From Pseudogulbenkiania subflava DSM 22618 (lineage in GTDB: Bacteria; Pseudomonadota; Gammaproteobacteria; Burkholderiales; Chromobacteriaceae), in the NCBI RefSeq assembly GCF_900177275.1, contig NZ_FXAG01000004.1:62001-126000 (forward strand): DNA of 64,000 bases, given 5' to 3'. A model generated the notes under the pieces. It did no database searches. It was not told the origin of the DNA and saw only the letters and a program-made list of their open reading frames with translations. The first letter of the stretch is position 1; each line of letters starts with the position of its first letter. Of the stretch, positions 21,110 through 31,546 are shown piece after piece. The position numbers and the translations under genes are program-made.

Positions 21110-21997
21110 ATGACTCATACCGCTTTCATCGGCCTCGGCAACATGGGCGGGCCGATGGCCCTCAACCTCCTCCGCAAGGGCTTTTCCATCAAGGTCTTCG
21201 ACCTCTCCACCGAGGCCATGCAAAGGTTGGCCGAAGCCGGCGCCGCAGTCGCCACCAGCGCCGCCGATTGCGTCGCCGGCGCCGACATCGTGCTGTCGAT
21301 GCTGCCCGCCAGCCACCACGTCGAGGGCCTGTACCTGGGCGAAAACGGCCTGCTCGCCCAACTGCCCCAAGGCACGCTGGTGATCGACTGCAGCACCATC
21401 GCCGCCGCCAGCGCCATCAAGGTAGCCGAGGCCGCGCTCGCCGCCGGACTGCGCATGCTCGACGCGCCGGTATCGGGCGGCACCGCCGGCGCCGCCGCCG
21501 GCACCCTGACCTTCATCGTCGGCGGCGAAGCAGCCGACCTGGAACAGGCCCGCCCGCTGTTCGAGGCGATGGGCAAGAACGTGTTTCTCGCCGGTGGCCA
21601 CGGCGCCGGCCAGAGCGCCAAGATCTGCAACAACATGATGCTCGGCATCCTGATGGCCGGCACCGCCGAGGCACTGGCGCTGGGGGTCAAGAGCGGGCTC
21701 GACCCCAAGGTGCTGTCCGAGATCATGGCCAAGAGCTCCGGCCGCAACTGGGCGCTGGAACTGTACAACCCCTGGCCTGGGGTGATGGAAAACGCACCGG
21801 CCAGCCGCGGCTACAGCGGCGGCTTCATGGCGGAACTGATGCTGAAGGACCTGGGCCTGGCCGAGCAGGCGGCGCTGGCCTGCCACGCCGCCAACCCGCT
21901 CGGCGCCCTGGCGCGCAACCTGTACGAGGAGCACGTCGCCGACGGCCACGGCAAGCTCGATTTCTCCAGCATCCTCAAGCGCTTCTACCGCAGCTGA
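21110..21997 (+). CDS. mmsB: 3-hydroxyisobutyrate dehydrogenase
   Basis: NAD-dependent oxidation of 3-hydroxyisobutyrate to methylmalonate semialdehyde, the substrate of MmsA. The 295-residue protein has the Rossmann start TAFIGLGNMGGPMALNLL, the substrate-binding DAPVSGGTAGAAAGTLTFIV and the catalytic lysine in GAGQSAKICNNMMLG. The C-terminal helical segment GFMAELMLKDLGLAEQAA is typical of 3-hydroxyisobutyrate dehydrogenases. ATG 21110 has AGGAG 7 bases upstream; an ATG at 21083 has no ribosome site. A copy of the 14-base uptake-like word lies inside codons 38-43. Confidence 0.93.
   Translation: MTHTAFIGLGNMGGPMALNLLRKGFSIKVFDLSTEAMQRLAEAGAAVATSAADCVAGADIVLSMLPASHHVEGLYLGENGLLAQLPQGTLVIDCSTIAAASAIKVAEAALAAGLRMLDAPVSGGTAGAAAGTLTFIVGGEAADLEQARPLFEAMGKNVFLAGGHGAGQSAKICNNMMLGILMAGTAEALALGVKSGLDPKVLSEIMAKSSGRNWALELYNPWPGVMENAPASRGYSGGFMAELMLKDLGLAEQAALACHAANPLGALARNLYEEHVADGHGKLDFSSILKRFYRS
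21223..21236 (+). repeat. 14-base uptake-sequence-like word inside mmsB
   Basis: AAGGTTGGCCGAAG, followed by CC, as in the intergenic copies. This is the only coding copy with the full 14 bases. It encodes QRLAEA, so codon usage alone could have produced it. Confidence 0.45.
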
Positions 21998-22125
21998 GCG
22001 GCAGGCCATCCGGCCACTTTCGGCCCCCGTCTCTGCCCTCATCCGGGGAGGCGGCCGGATTGCCGCTCCTGCACGCGAGAGTCACGCCCTGCCCGGTCTC
22101 CAGTCAGATCGTACCTCGCAAGCGC

Positions 22126-22911
22126 TCAGCCGCAGCGCTTGGCCAACTGCTGCGGGTCGCTCACGTAAGGATTGCCGCTGCCCTGCAACGCCACGATGCG
22201 CGCTTCGCGCTGGCGCTCCCATTCGTCCACCGGATAGGTCTTGGCCCAGGCGCACATCAGTTGGCGATCCTGGCTGCTCATGCGCAGGCCGTACTGGTCA
22301 TGCATGTAAAGGGTGATGCGTGCGGCGCGTCCGCGCACCTCTTCGCGCGGCTGCACACGCCGGTTCTTGAAGTCGACGATGGTCCGGCACTGGCCGTACA
22401 TCGGGGTCGGATTGCGCGTCCAGGCGCCGTAAGACAGGTTGCCGCGATCACCGTTGACCTCGCCTACTGCTGGCACCAGGTTGTTCAGATCGCCCTCGGC
22501 CATGCGGAATACCGCGTCGGTGGCCACGCAGTTCTTGCGCCCACCCTGCTGCCAGCATTGCCGCTGATGCCCCAGTACCCACGCCGGCACCACGTGCTCC
22601 CACTCGATGCGGCTGGCACGCGCGGCATTCTTGCGCGGCTGATACCCGCAGGAAGCGAAATCGACGTCCTTGCCGCTGTACTTGCAGCCGCAGTAGAAGT
22701 CTTCCTCCATGCCGGCAAAGACCTCCGGCAACACTCTCTTGGCGTTGTTGAAGTCGCGGTGACCCACGCTGCGCTTGCCGGATACCAACGTGACCGCTTC
22801 GGCGGTGGGCGGAGTGTAGGTGGAAACGTCGCTGGCGACGGGGGAGGGACGGTCATGGCCGAGGCAGGCACTCAGCAGCAGGGGCAACAGCAATAGCAGC
22901 AAGCGTTTCAT
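22126..22911 (-). CDS. endA: endonuclease I family nuclease, predicted lipoprotein
   Basis: Non-specific DNase of the EndA/Dns family, acting in the periplasm or at the outer membrane. The 261-residue precursor has a lipoprotein signal (MKRLLLLLLPLLLSAC) with the lipobox LSAC, so the mature protein should be anchored at Cys16; classical EndA is a free periplasmic protein. Family motifs are ASRIEWEHVVPAWVLG and AEGDLNNLVPAVGEVNGDR. Several cysteines (CGCKYSG, KNC, YGQC, LMC) could form disulfides. ATG 22911 was chosen because the signal peptide starts there. It is convergent with mmsB, and an A/T-rich promoter region lies upstream (22939-23039). Similar nucleases limit or assist DNA uptake in competent bacteria. 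Confidence 0.88.
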   Translation of the reverse strand: MKRLLLLLLPLLLSACLGHDRPSPVASDVSTYTPPTAEAVTLVSGKRSVGHRDFNNAKRVLPEVFAGMEEDFYCGCKYSGKDVDFASCGYQPRKNAARASRIEWEHVVPAWVLGHQRQCWQQGGRKNCVATDAVFRMAEGDLNNLVPAVGEVNGDRGNLSYGAWTRNPTPMYGQCRTIVDFKNRRVQPREEVRGRAARITLYMHDQYGLRMSSQDRQLMCAWAKTYPVDEWERQREARIVALQGSGNPYVSDPQQLAKRCG

Positions 22912-23039
22912 GGCGGGTGGCAGGCAAAAAACCGCCACCCTAGCCCGCCCGCTCAGGACAACTCAAGCGCAGGAAACAAATATAAACAATTTAAAATAAT
23001 GCCAAATAGATGGTTTATTTCAAAACAAATACTTGCAAA
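22912..23039. promoter_or_regulatory. A/T-rich promoter region of endA
   Basis: The stretch 22975-23040 is composed almost entirely of A and T (ATAAACAATTTAAAATAAT), unlike the flanking genes. It precedes the leftward endA gene and follows the stop of the leftward cinA-like gene, so it most likely holds the endA promoter. Exact -35/-10 elements are not assigned. Confidence 0.4.
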
Positions 23040-23792
23040 TCATGCTGTGCTACGCACCTCGTAGCCGCGCTTGACCAATTCCTTCTCCAGTTCCGACAAA
23101 GCGATGTCGACCAGCGCCGGCTGGCCGCTGAAGCCGAACTCGATGTGCATCTGAGGAATGGCCTCGTTGCCGAAGTTGGGCAAGCTGGACAGCTTCAGCG
23201 TCGGGTAGCGCGCACTGAGCGCCTCCATCAGCCCGATCAGGTCGCCCTCGCGGGCATTGATGGCGATCACGCTACGCTCGACATCCGGCACATCGTTCCG
23301 CAGGTGCGGGTAGTGCGTATCGAGCACCCACTCGATCATCGGCCACGCCATGGCCGGGAAACCCGGCACGAAATGCACGTCATGCACCGAGAACCCCGCG
23401 ATACGGTTGACCGGATTCGGGATTAGGCGCGCGCCGAGCGGGAATGCCCCCATATTGATACGGTGCGGATAGGCCTCCTCGCCGAAACGCTCCTCGATAA
23501 TGGCGCGCGCCTCCGGGTGCACCACCAGCTCGACACCCAGTGCACGGGCAGCACAGCCACGGGTATGGTCATCCGGGGTGGCGCCAATGCCGCCGAAGCT
23601 GAACACCAGGTCGCCACTGGCGAAAGCGCGCTTCAACGCCGCCTCGATCCGACGCGGATCGTCCCCGAGGTACTCGGCCGCCGCAAGGCGCATGCCGCGT
23701 GCGGCCAGGATGCGGATCAGCGCCTGCAAATGCTTGTCCTGGCGCTTTCCGGACAACAATTCGTCGCCGATGATGATGGCTGCTACCTGCAT
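23040..23792 (-). CDS. molybdopterin-binding (MoaB/CinA N-terminal-like) protein
   Basis: The 250-residue protein consists of the molybdopterin-binding fold found in MoaB/MogA and the N-terminal half of CinA. It has AAIIIGDELLSGKRQDKHL at the N-terminus and FSFGGIGATPDDHTRGCAARAL, the typical phosphate/substrate loop. PNPVNRIAGFSVHDVHFVPGFPAMAW follows. It lacks the C-terminal nicotinamide-nucleotide amidase domain of full CinA. Such stand-alone proteins are often annotated as competence/damage-inducible protein A, but a role in competence is not shown. ATG 23792 begins MQVAAIIIGDELL, exactly at the first strand. It is followed by endA on the same strand after an A/T-rich gap. Confidence 0.8.
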   Translation of the reverse strand: MQVAAIIIGDELLSGKRQDKHLQALIRILAARGMRLAAAEYLGDDPRRIEAALKRAFASGDLVFSFGGIGATPDDHTRGCAARALGVELVVHPEARAIIEERFGEEAYPHRINMGAFPLGARLIPNPVNRIAGFSVHDVHFVPGFPAMAWPMIEWVLDTHYPHLRNDVPDVERSVIAINAREGDLIGLMEALSARYPTLKLSSLPNFGNEAIPQMHIEFGFSGQPALVDIALSELEKELVKRGYEVRSTA

Positions 23793-23916
23793 GACTGGCT
23801 CCTGTCAGAGTGCTTGTGAATAAATCTGCTGCGCACCCCATCCGCCCCTGCGAGGCACGCCGCCCACCGGCACGACGGGGCTTCGGCACTAGCGGCAACG
23901 CCGTTCGCCGGCGCAA

Positions 23917-24720
23917 TCAGGATTTGAGATGCGAGACCGAACGGAGCACCCCGGTCCCCCGTTCACGTACGGCATAATACAGCCGCCCCACCCATTCGCG
24001 CAGCGCGGCATGCGTCTCCTGCATCGCCCGCCCGGAAGGCAGGTACCACATCACGCCACCGCCATCGTAGCGCACGAGCCCGGTCGGTGCCGGCAGCACC
24101 TTCAGGCCCTGCTCTTCAAACAGCGGCACGGCCCGTGCCAGGTGCCAGCCCTGGCTCACCAGCGTGATGGAACGCACGCCGTCGGCCTTGAGTAGCTGCG
24201 CCGACAGGCGCGCGTTGTCAAACGTGGTATCCGAGCCCTGCTCGACCCAGCGCGGGTGCAAGCCGTAATCGCTCGCCAAGGTGCGGGCCATCACCGGCGC
24301 CTCCGCCTCGCCCCCCAGCGGCGCACCGCCGCTGACCAGCACGGGACGGCCACTGTGCCGCGCCAGGTAGGCGGCATAACGCAGCCGCATCAGGGTATCG
24401 GCCGATGGCTCGTTACGACCGTATTCCGGCGCCGGTTTCTTGCCTCCCCCCAATACCACGATGGCACCGGTCTCCCGCACCTGGGACAGCGCCACCAGCG
24501 GGTAACGCTCGAGCGAACGGTTCAGCCACATCGCCATCTGCGGGGTCGCCAAGGCATACGACAAGCCCAGCGCGAGTGCAACGACCACACTCCCCGCCCC
24601 CGGATGGCGCCGCCTCAGCCACAGCCCCAGCAGAACGAGCAGGATGACGTTGAGCGGGGGCAATAAAAAAGCCCCGAGGAGCTGGTGAACCAGCACGCCG
24701 GGGCCAAGAGTCGCATTCAT
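23917..24720 (-). CDS. YdcF/ElyC-family (DUF218) membrane protein
   Basis: A 267-residue protein with two N-terminal hydrophobic helices (residues about 8-35 and 42-60) followed by a DUF218 domain. That domain is marked by TGAIVVLGGGKKPAPEYG, GRPVLVSGGAPLGGEAEA, TTFDNARLSAQLL and ITLVSQGWHLARAVPLFEEQG. ElyC/SanA/YdcF relatives act in envelope integrity; the molecular reaction is unsettled. ATG 24720 lies only 12 bases after the livF stop, suggesting coupling to the liv operon. Yet a full intrinsic terminator (24665-24704) lies inside codons 6-19. The residues it encodes (HQLLGAFLLPPLN) look like normal family sequence, so I keep this start. A TTG at 24663, just past the terminator, is the alternative. 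Confidence 0.8.
   Translation of the reverse strand: MNATLGPGVLVHQLLGAFLLPPLNVILLVLLGLWLRRRHPGAGSVVVALALGLSYALATPQMAMWLNRSLERYPLVALSQVRETGAIVVLGGGKKPAPEYGRNEPSADTLMRLRYAAYLARHSGRPVLVSGGAPLGGEAEAPVMARTLASDYGLHPRWVEQGSDTTFDNARLSAQLLKADGVRSITLVSQGWHLARAVPLFEEQGLKVLPAPTGLVRYDGGGVMWYLPSGRAMQETHAALREWVGRLYYAVRERGTGVLRSVSHLKS
24665..24704 (-). terminator. intrinsic terminator inside the 5' end of the ydcF-like gene
   Basis: Two stacked 6-base stems, GCCCCG (24671-24676) with 24699-24704 and GCTGGT (24681-24686) with 24689-24694, enclose a two-base loop and a symmetric 4x4 internal loop. They are followed leftward by six U residues (24670-24665). It is placed to end the liv transcript but sits within the coding sequence that starts at 24720. 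Confidence 0.75.
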
Positions 24721-24732
24721 TGTCAGCTCGGA

Positions 24733-25443
24733 TCAGCCGCCCAGATAGGCGTTGCGCACCCGCTCGTCGTCCAGCAGCTCACGCGCCGGGCCGCTCATGG
24801 TGATGCGGCCGCTTTCCATCACATAACCGCGCTGGCTGATCTCCAGCGCCAGCTTGGCGTTCTGCTCCACCAGCAGCATCGTCACGCCCTGCGCCGAGAT
24901 CATCTGGATGATCTCGAAGATCTTCTGCACGATGATCGGCGCCAGACCCATCGACGGTTCGTCCAGCAGCAACAGCTTGGGCTTGGACAAGATCGCCCGC
25001 CCCATCGCCACCATCTGCTGCTCGCCGCCCGACAGCGTGCCGGCCAGTTGCTTGAAGCGTTCCTTCAGGCGCGGGAACAGCTCGTAGACGTGTTCCAGCT
25101 CGTTCTGGATCGCCGCCTTGTCGTCGCGGTAGAACGCGCCCATCAGCAGATTCTCTTCCACCGTCAGCTTGGCGAAGATGCCGCGGCCCTCCGGCACCAT
25201 GGCCAGGCCGTGGCGCACGAAGTTGTGCGCCGGAATCCCGGCGGTTTCCTTGCCGTCGTAGACGATGCTGCCGCCGGACTTCTTCTCCATCCCCACCAGC
25301 GTGCGCAGCGTCGAGGTCTTGCCGGCGCCGTTGGCACCGATCAGCGTCACCAGTTCGCCCTGCTCGATGTGCAGGTCGATCCCCTTCACCGCATGGATGC
25401 CGCCGTACGACACCTGCAGGTTCTTCACGTCCAAGAGACTCAT
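24733..25443 (-). CDS. livF: branched-chain amino-acid ABC transporter ATPase LivF
   Basis: Cytoplasmic ATP-binding subunit of the high-affinity Leu/Ile/Val importer. The 236 residues carry Walker A GANGAGKTSTL, signature LSGGEQQMVAMGRA and Walker B KLLLLDEPSMGLAP, in the order and wording of LivF. The ATG at 25443 overlaps the livG stop by four bases (ATGA), so the two ATPases are probably made in equal amounts. The stop is 12 bases before the ydcF-like start. Confidence 0.95.
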   Translation of the reverse strand: MSLLDVKNLQVSYGGIHAVKGIDLHIEQGELVTLIGANGAGKTSTLRTLVGMEKKSGGSIVYDGKETAGIPAHNFVRHGLAMVPEGRGIFAKLTVEENLLMGAFYRDDKAAIQNELEHVYELFPRLKERFKQLAGTLSGGEQQMVAMGRAILSKPKLLLLDEPSMGLAPIIVQKIFEIIQMISAQGVTMLLVEQNAKLALEISQRGYVMESGRITMSGPARELLDDERVRNAYLGG

Positions 25444-26210
25444 GCGTGGGCCGCTCCCAGGTAGGCTTCAATCACTTTCGGGTCCTTGCGCACCACTTCC
25501 GGCACGCCTTCGGCGATCTTCTTGCCGTAGTCGAGTACGGCGATGCGGTCGCACAGGCCCATCATCAGCTTCACGTCGTGCTCGATCAGCAGCACGGTCA
25601 CGCCGTCCTTGCGGATCTTTTCCATCAGCACCTTGAGGTCTTCGGTTTCGCTCGGGTTCATGCCGGCGGCCGGTTCGTCGAGCGCCAGCAGCTTGGGCTC
25701 GGTGGCCAGCGCACGGGCGATCTCGAGGCGGCGCTGGTGGCCGTACGACAGGTTGCGGGCGCGCTCCTGAGCGACGTCGGTGATGCCGACGTAGGCCAAC
25801 AGCTCCCACGCCTTGGCTTCGATCGCCTTCTCTTCCGCCATGGTCTTGCGGTCGCGCAGGATCGCGCCCAGGGCGTTGGCCTTGGAGCGGATGTGACGGC
25901 CCACCATGACGTTTTCCAGCGCGGTCATCTCGCCGAACAGGCGGATGTTCTGGAAGGTCCGGGCGATGCCGGTACCCACCACCACGTGCGGTTTGGCGCG
26001 GAACAGGTCCTGGCCGTCGAAGGTGAAGGTGCCTTCGTCCGGCTGGTAGAGACCGGTCAGCACGTTGAACAGCGTGGTCTTGCCGGCGCCGTTCGGGCCG
26101 ATCAGGCCGTAGATCTCACCCTTGTTGATGGTCAGACCGACATTATTCAGGGCATGCAGGCCGCCAAAGCGCTTGTTGATGCCTTCGATTTTCAGCAGAG
26201 CGTGTGCCAT
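25440..26210 (-). CDS. livG: branched-chain amino-acid ABC transporter ATPase LivG
   Basis: Second ATPase subunit of the branched-chain amino-acid importer, 256 residues. Walker A GPNGAGKTTLFNVLTGLY, the LivG-specific insert (GRHIRSKANALGAILRD), signature LSYGHQRRLEIARAL and Walker B LLALDEPAAGMNP are all present. It lies 3 bases after livM and overlaps livF by four. Confidence 0.95.
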   Translation of the reverse strand: MAHALLKIEGINKRFGGLHALNNVGLTINKGEIYGLIGPNGAGKTTLFNVLTGLYQPDEGTFTFDGQDLFRAKPHVVVGTGIARTFQNIRLFGEMTALENVMVGRHIRSKANALGAILRDRKTMAEEKAIEAKAWELLAYVGITDVAQERARNLSYGHQRRLEIARALATEPKLLALDEPAAGMNPSETEDLKVLMEKIRKDGVTVLLIEHDVKLMMGLCDRIAVLDYGKKIAEGVPEVVRKDPKVIEAYLGAAHA

Positions 26211-26213
26211 GGC

Positions 26214-27299
26214 TTAACCTTTCTTCGCGTCGTCAAACTCGGCCTTGCGGCGCTTGGACGGCCACATGCCTTCCGGACGCAGCAACATCATCACCACCAG
26301 CGCCAGGCCGAAGATCAGCATGCGGGCGTTTTCCGGGTCGATCAGCATGCGACCAAAGGTGTGCATCTGCAGCGGGCCGATCACGTCGCGCAGTACTTCT
26401 GGCGCCACGGTCAGCACCACCGCGCCGAGGATCACGCCCGGGATGTGGCCCATGCCGCCCAGCACGATCATCGCCAGGATCATCACCGATTCCAGCAGAC
26501 CGAACGATTCCGGCGAGATGAAGCCCTGGAACGAGGCGAACAGACCACCGGCGACACCACCCGACAGCGCGCCCAGCGAGAACGCCAAGAGCTTGATGTT
26601 GCGGATGTTGAGACCCATCGCGGCGGCGGCGATCGAGTCTTCACGCATCGCCACCCAAGCACGGCCGATGCGCGAGTGCTGCAGGCGCCAGGCCATGATC
26701 ACCACCAGCACGGTCAGCGCCAGGAAGAAGTAGTAGTAGAGGTAGACGCTGTTGAAGCTGTGGCCGGCGATCTCCAGCGACTTGCCGAACGACAGCCCGC
26801 CCACCTTGACCGGGTCGATCAGGTTGATGCCCTGCGGGCCGTTGGTGATGTTGATCGGCGCGTTCAGGTTGTTCATGAAGATACGCACGATCTCACCGAA
26901 GCCCAGCGTCACGATCGCCAGGTAGTCGCCCTTCAGGCGCAGCACCGGGGTGCCCAGCAGGATGCCGAAGAACGCCGCCACCAGCGCCCCAAGGGGGATG
27001 GTGATGTAGAACGGCAGGTGGATGCCGAAGTGCGGCGAGCCCAGCAGCGCGAAGGTGTAGGCACCGACGGCGTAGAAGGCGATGAAGCCCAGGTCCAGCA
27101 GGCCGGCGAAGCCGACCACGATGTTCAGGCCCAGTGCCAGCATCACGTACAGCAGCGCGAAGTCGATGATGCGCAGCCACGAGTTGCCCAGCAGGCCGCC
27201 GACGACGAACGGCAGCACCGCGAGCACGATGGCCGATACCAGGAACAGGCCGACCTTCTTGTTGGTGTCGAGCTTGTTCATTTCTAGTGCCATGGTCAT
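26214..27299 (-). CDS. livM: branched-chain amino-acid ABC transporter permease LivM
   Basis: Inner-membrane permease, 361 residues with about ten hydrophobic helices. The family core GLNIVVGFAGLLDLGFIAFY and the cytoplasmic loop GRAWVAMREDSIAAAAMGLN (EAA-type, contacts the ATPases) are clear. The start is ATG 27299 (MTMALEMNKLD), with GAGGAG about 8 bases upstream; ATG 27293 is also possible. Longer frames reach only non-conserved sequence. Confidence 0.95.
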   Translation of the reverse strand: MTMALEMNKLDTNKKVGLFLVSAIVLAVLPFVVGGLLGNSWLRIIDFALLYVMLALGLNIVVGFAGLLDLGFIAFYAVGAYTFALLGSPHFGIHLPFYITIPLGALVAAFFGILLGTPVLRLKGDYLAIVTLGFGEIVRIFMNNLNAPINITNGPQGINLIDPVKVGGLSFGKSLEIAGHSFNSVYLYYYFFLALTVLVVIMAWRLQHSRIGRAWVAMREDSIAAAAMGLNIRNIKLLAFSLGALSGGVAGGLFASFQGFISPESFGLLESVMILAMIVLGGMGHIPGVILGAVVLTVAPEVLRDVIGPLQMHTFGRMLIDPENARMLIFGLALVVMMLLRPEGMWPSKRRKAEFDDAKKG

Positions 27300-27318
27300 G
27301 TTTGTTTCTCCTCTTCGA

Positions 27319-28248
27319 TCAGGCACGGTCGGCCATTTTTTCGCCCAGCAGGCCGGACGGACGGAAGATCAGCACCAGGATCAGCACCATGAAGGCGAAG
27401 ATGTCCTGGTAGTGGCTGCCGAGGAAGCCGCCGGTCAGGGTGCCGATGTAGCCAGCGCCCAAGCTCTCGATGATGCCGAGCAGGATGCCGCCCGCCACTG
27501 CACCGCCGAGGTTGCCGATGCCGCCCAGTACCGCCGCGGTGAACGCCTTCAGGCCGATCAGGAAGCCCATGTAGTAGTGGGCCTGGTCGTAGTTGGTGGC
27601 GACCATGACGCCGGCGATGGCGCCCAGCGCCGAGCCCAGCATGAAGGTGGAGGAGATGATGGTGTTGACGTTGACTCCCATCAGCGAGGCCACGCCCGGG
27701 TTCTGGCTGGTGGCGCGCATGGCGCGGCCGAGCTTGGTCTTCTCGACCATGATCAACAGGCCGGCCATGATCACCAGGCACAGCACGATGATCATGACCT
27801 GCAGCACGGTGATGCTGGCGCCAAAGATCTCGACGGTGTCATGGCTCAGGATCGACGGGAACGGGATGTAGTTACGGCCCCAGATCAGGATGGCCACCTG
27901 CTGCAGCACGATCGATAGGCCGATCGCGGTGATCAGCGGCGCCAAGCGCGGTGCGTTGCGCAGCGGACGGTAGGCGACGCGTTCGATGGTGTAGCCGAGC
28001 AGCGCGCAGGCCGGGATGGCGATAACGAGGCCGATCAGTACCAGTATCGGCCCAGGCAGGTTGACTCCGGCCCCCATCAGCGAGGTCACGACGGTGATGG
28101 TGACCATAGCCCCCATCATCACCACTTCGCCATGGGCGAAGTTAATCAGCCCCATGATCCCGTACACCATGGTGTAGCCCAGCGCGATCAGCGCGTAGAT
28201 GCTACCCAGCACGAGGCCATTGAGTATTTGTTGCAAAAAAATGTCCAC
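27319..28248 (-). CDS. livH: branched-chain amino-acid ABC transporter permease LivH
   Basis: Partner permease of LivM, 309 residues, eight to nine hydrophobic helices. It shows the LivH N-terminus LQQILNGLVLGSIYALIALG, GLINFAHGEVVMMGA and the loop GRAMRATSQNPGVASLMGVN. ATG 28248 has AAGGAG about 8 bases upstream. It is the promoter-proximal gene of livH-livM-livG-livF. A periplasmic binding protein gene (livJ/livK) normally precedes livH but none is within this window, so the binding protein is supplied from elsewhere. Confidence 0.95.
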   Translation of the reverse strand: MDIFLQQILNGLVLGSIYALIALGYTMVYGIMGLINFAHGEVVMMGAMVTITVVTSLMGAGVNLPGPILVLIGLVIAIPACALLGYTIERVAYRPLRNAPRLAPLITAIGLSIVLQQVAILIWGRNYIPFPSILSHDTVEIFGASITVLQVMIIVLCLVIMAGLLIMVEKTKLGRAMRATSQNPGVASLMGVNVNTIISSTFMLGSALGAIAGVMVATNYDQAHYYMGFLIGLKAFTAAVLGGIGNLGGAVAGGILLGIIESLGAGYIGTLTGGFLGSHYQDIFAFMVLILVLIFRPSGLLGEKMADRA

Positions 28249-28369
28249 GGTGGGAATTCTCCTTTGATGTGAAGACCCGGCGACACGACGGGGGTAGCCC
28301 TCTTCTCGTTATCGCCTATCTAGTGTCCGGTTGATGACTTTTGCTGTCACTATCCGGAAACTTCGGCGG

Positions 28370-28399
28370 ATTATGCGTGTGTCTACAATCGACTGTCAA
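28370..28399 (-). promoter_or_regulatory. sigma-70 promoter of the liv operon
   Basis: Reading leftward: TTGACA (28399-28394), an 18-base spacer, CATAAT (28375-28370). This is a near-consensus promoter with transcription expected to start near 28363, leaving a leader of about 115 bases before livH. Confidence 0.75.
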
Positions 28400-28693
28400 T
28401 CTTAACAATAGCCCCAAAAACCCCTAAAGAATCGGCCCAAAGACACAATGCAAGCCTTTGTTTTTTATGGTTTTTTTTAAACAAATCCGAAACACAAGTG
28501 AAACGCGCTGCACTGCACCAGAACAAAACATCGCACGCCCCGGATTGAACCGACGATTTTCCTGCAAATTTTCGATCAAATAGCGATTTTCCGTCACGAT
28601 CCCCGATGGGCCAACAAGAAAACGCCGTAAAAACAAGATCTTCTCGTTGCTACTCGCGTCGAGCAACAGCAATTTTTGTTGTATACAAAATAC

Positions 28694-28724
28694 AAAAGGC
28701 AACCCGCACCGGGCTGCCTTTTTT
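28694..28724. terminator. intrinsic terminator downstream of astB
   Basis: The stem GGCAACCCG (28698-28706) pairs with 28710-28718 around CAC with one A.C mismatch on the plus strand. It is flanked by AAAA on the left and TTTTTT on the right. For leftward RNA the mismatch becomes a G.U pair and the U tract is UUUUGUAUUUUG. Confidence 0.75.
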
Positions 28725-28739
28725 GCACCAGAACCGGAC

Positions 28740-31546
<2,807 letters not shown>

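Larger units (their letters stand above)
28249..28739. other. 491-base A/T-rich gap between livH and astB
   Basis: No protein gene. Next to livH is a roughly 115-base leader, then the liv promoter (28370-28399). Beyond it is a strongly A/T-rich stretch with homopolymer runs (28440-28500) and no stem. A 10-base palindrome TTGTATACAA (28679-28688), the shape of many GntR-family operators, follows, and then the astB terminator (28694-28724). Confidence 0.5.

Noticed and set aside
28471-28500. Poly-T runs in the livH-astB gap as a terminator
   Set aside because: No stem precedes the T runs in either direction.
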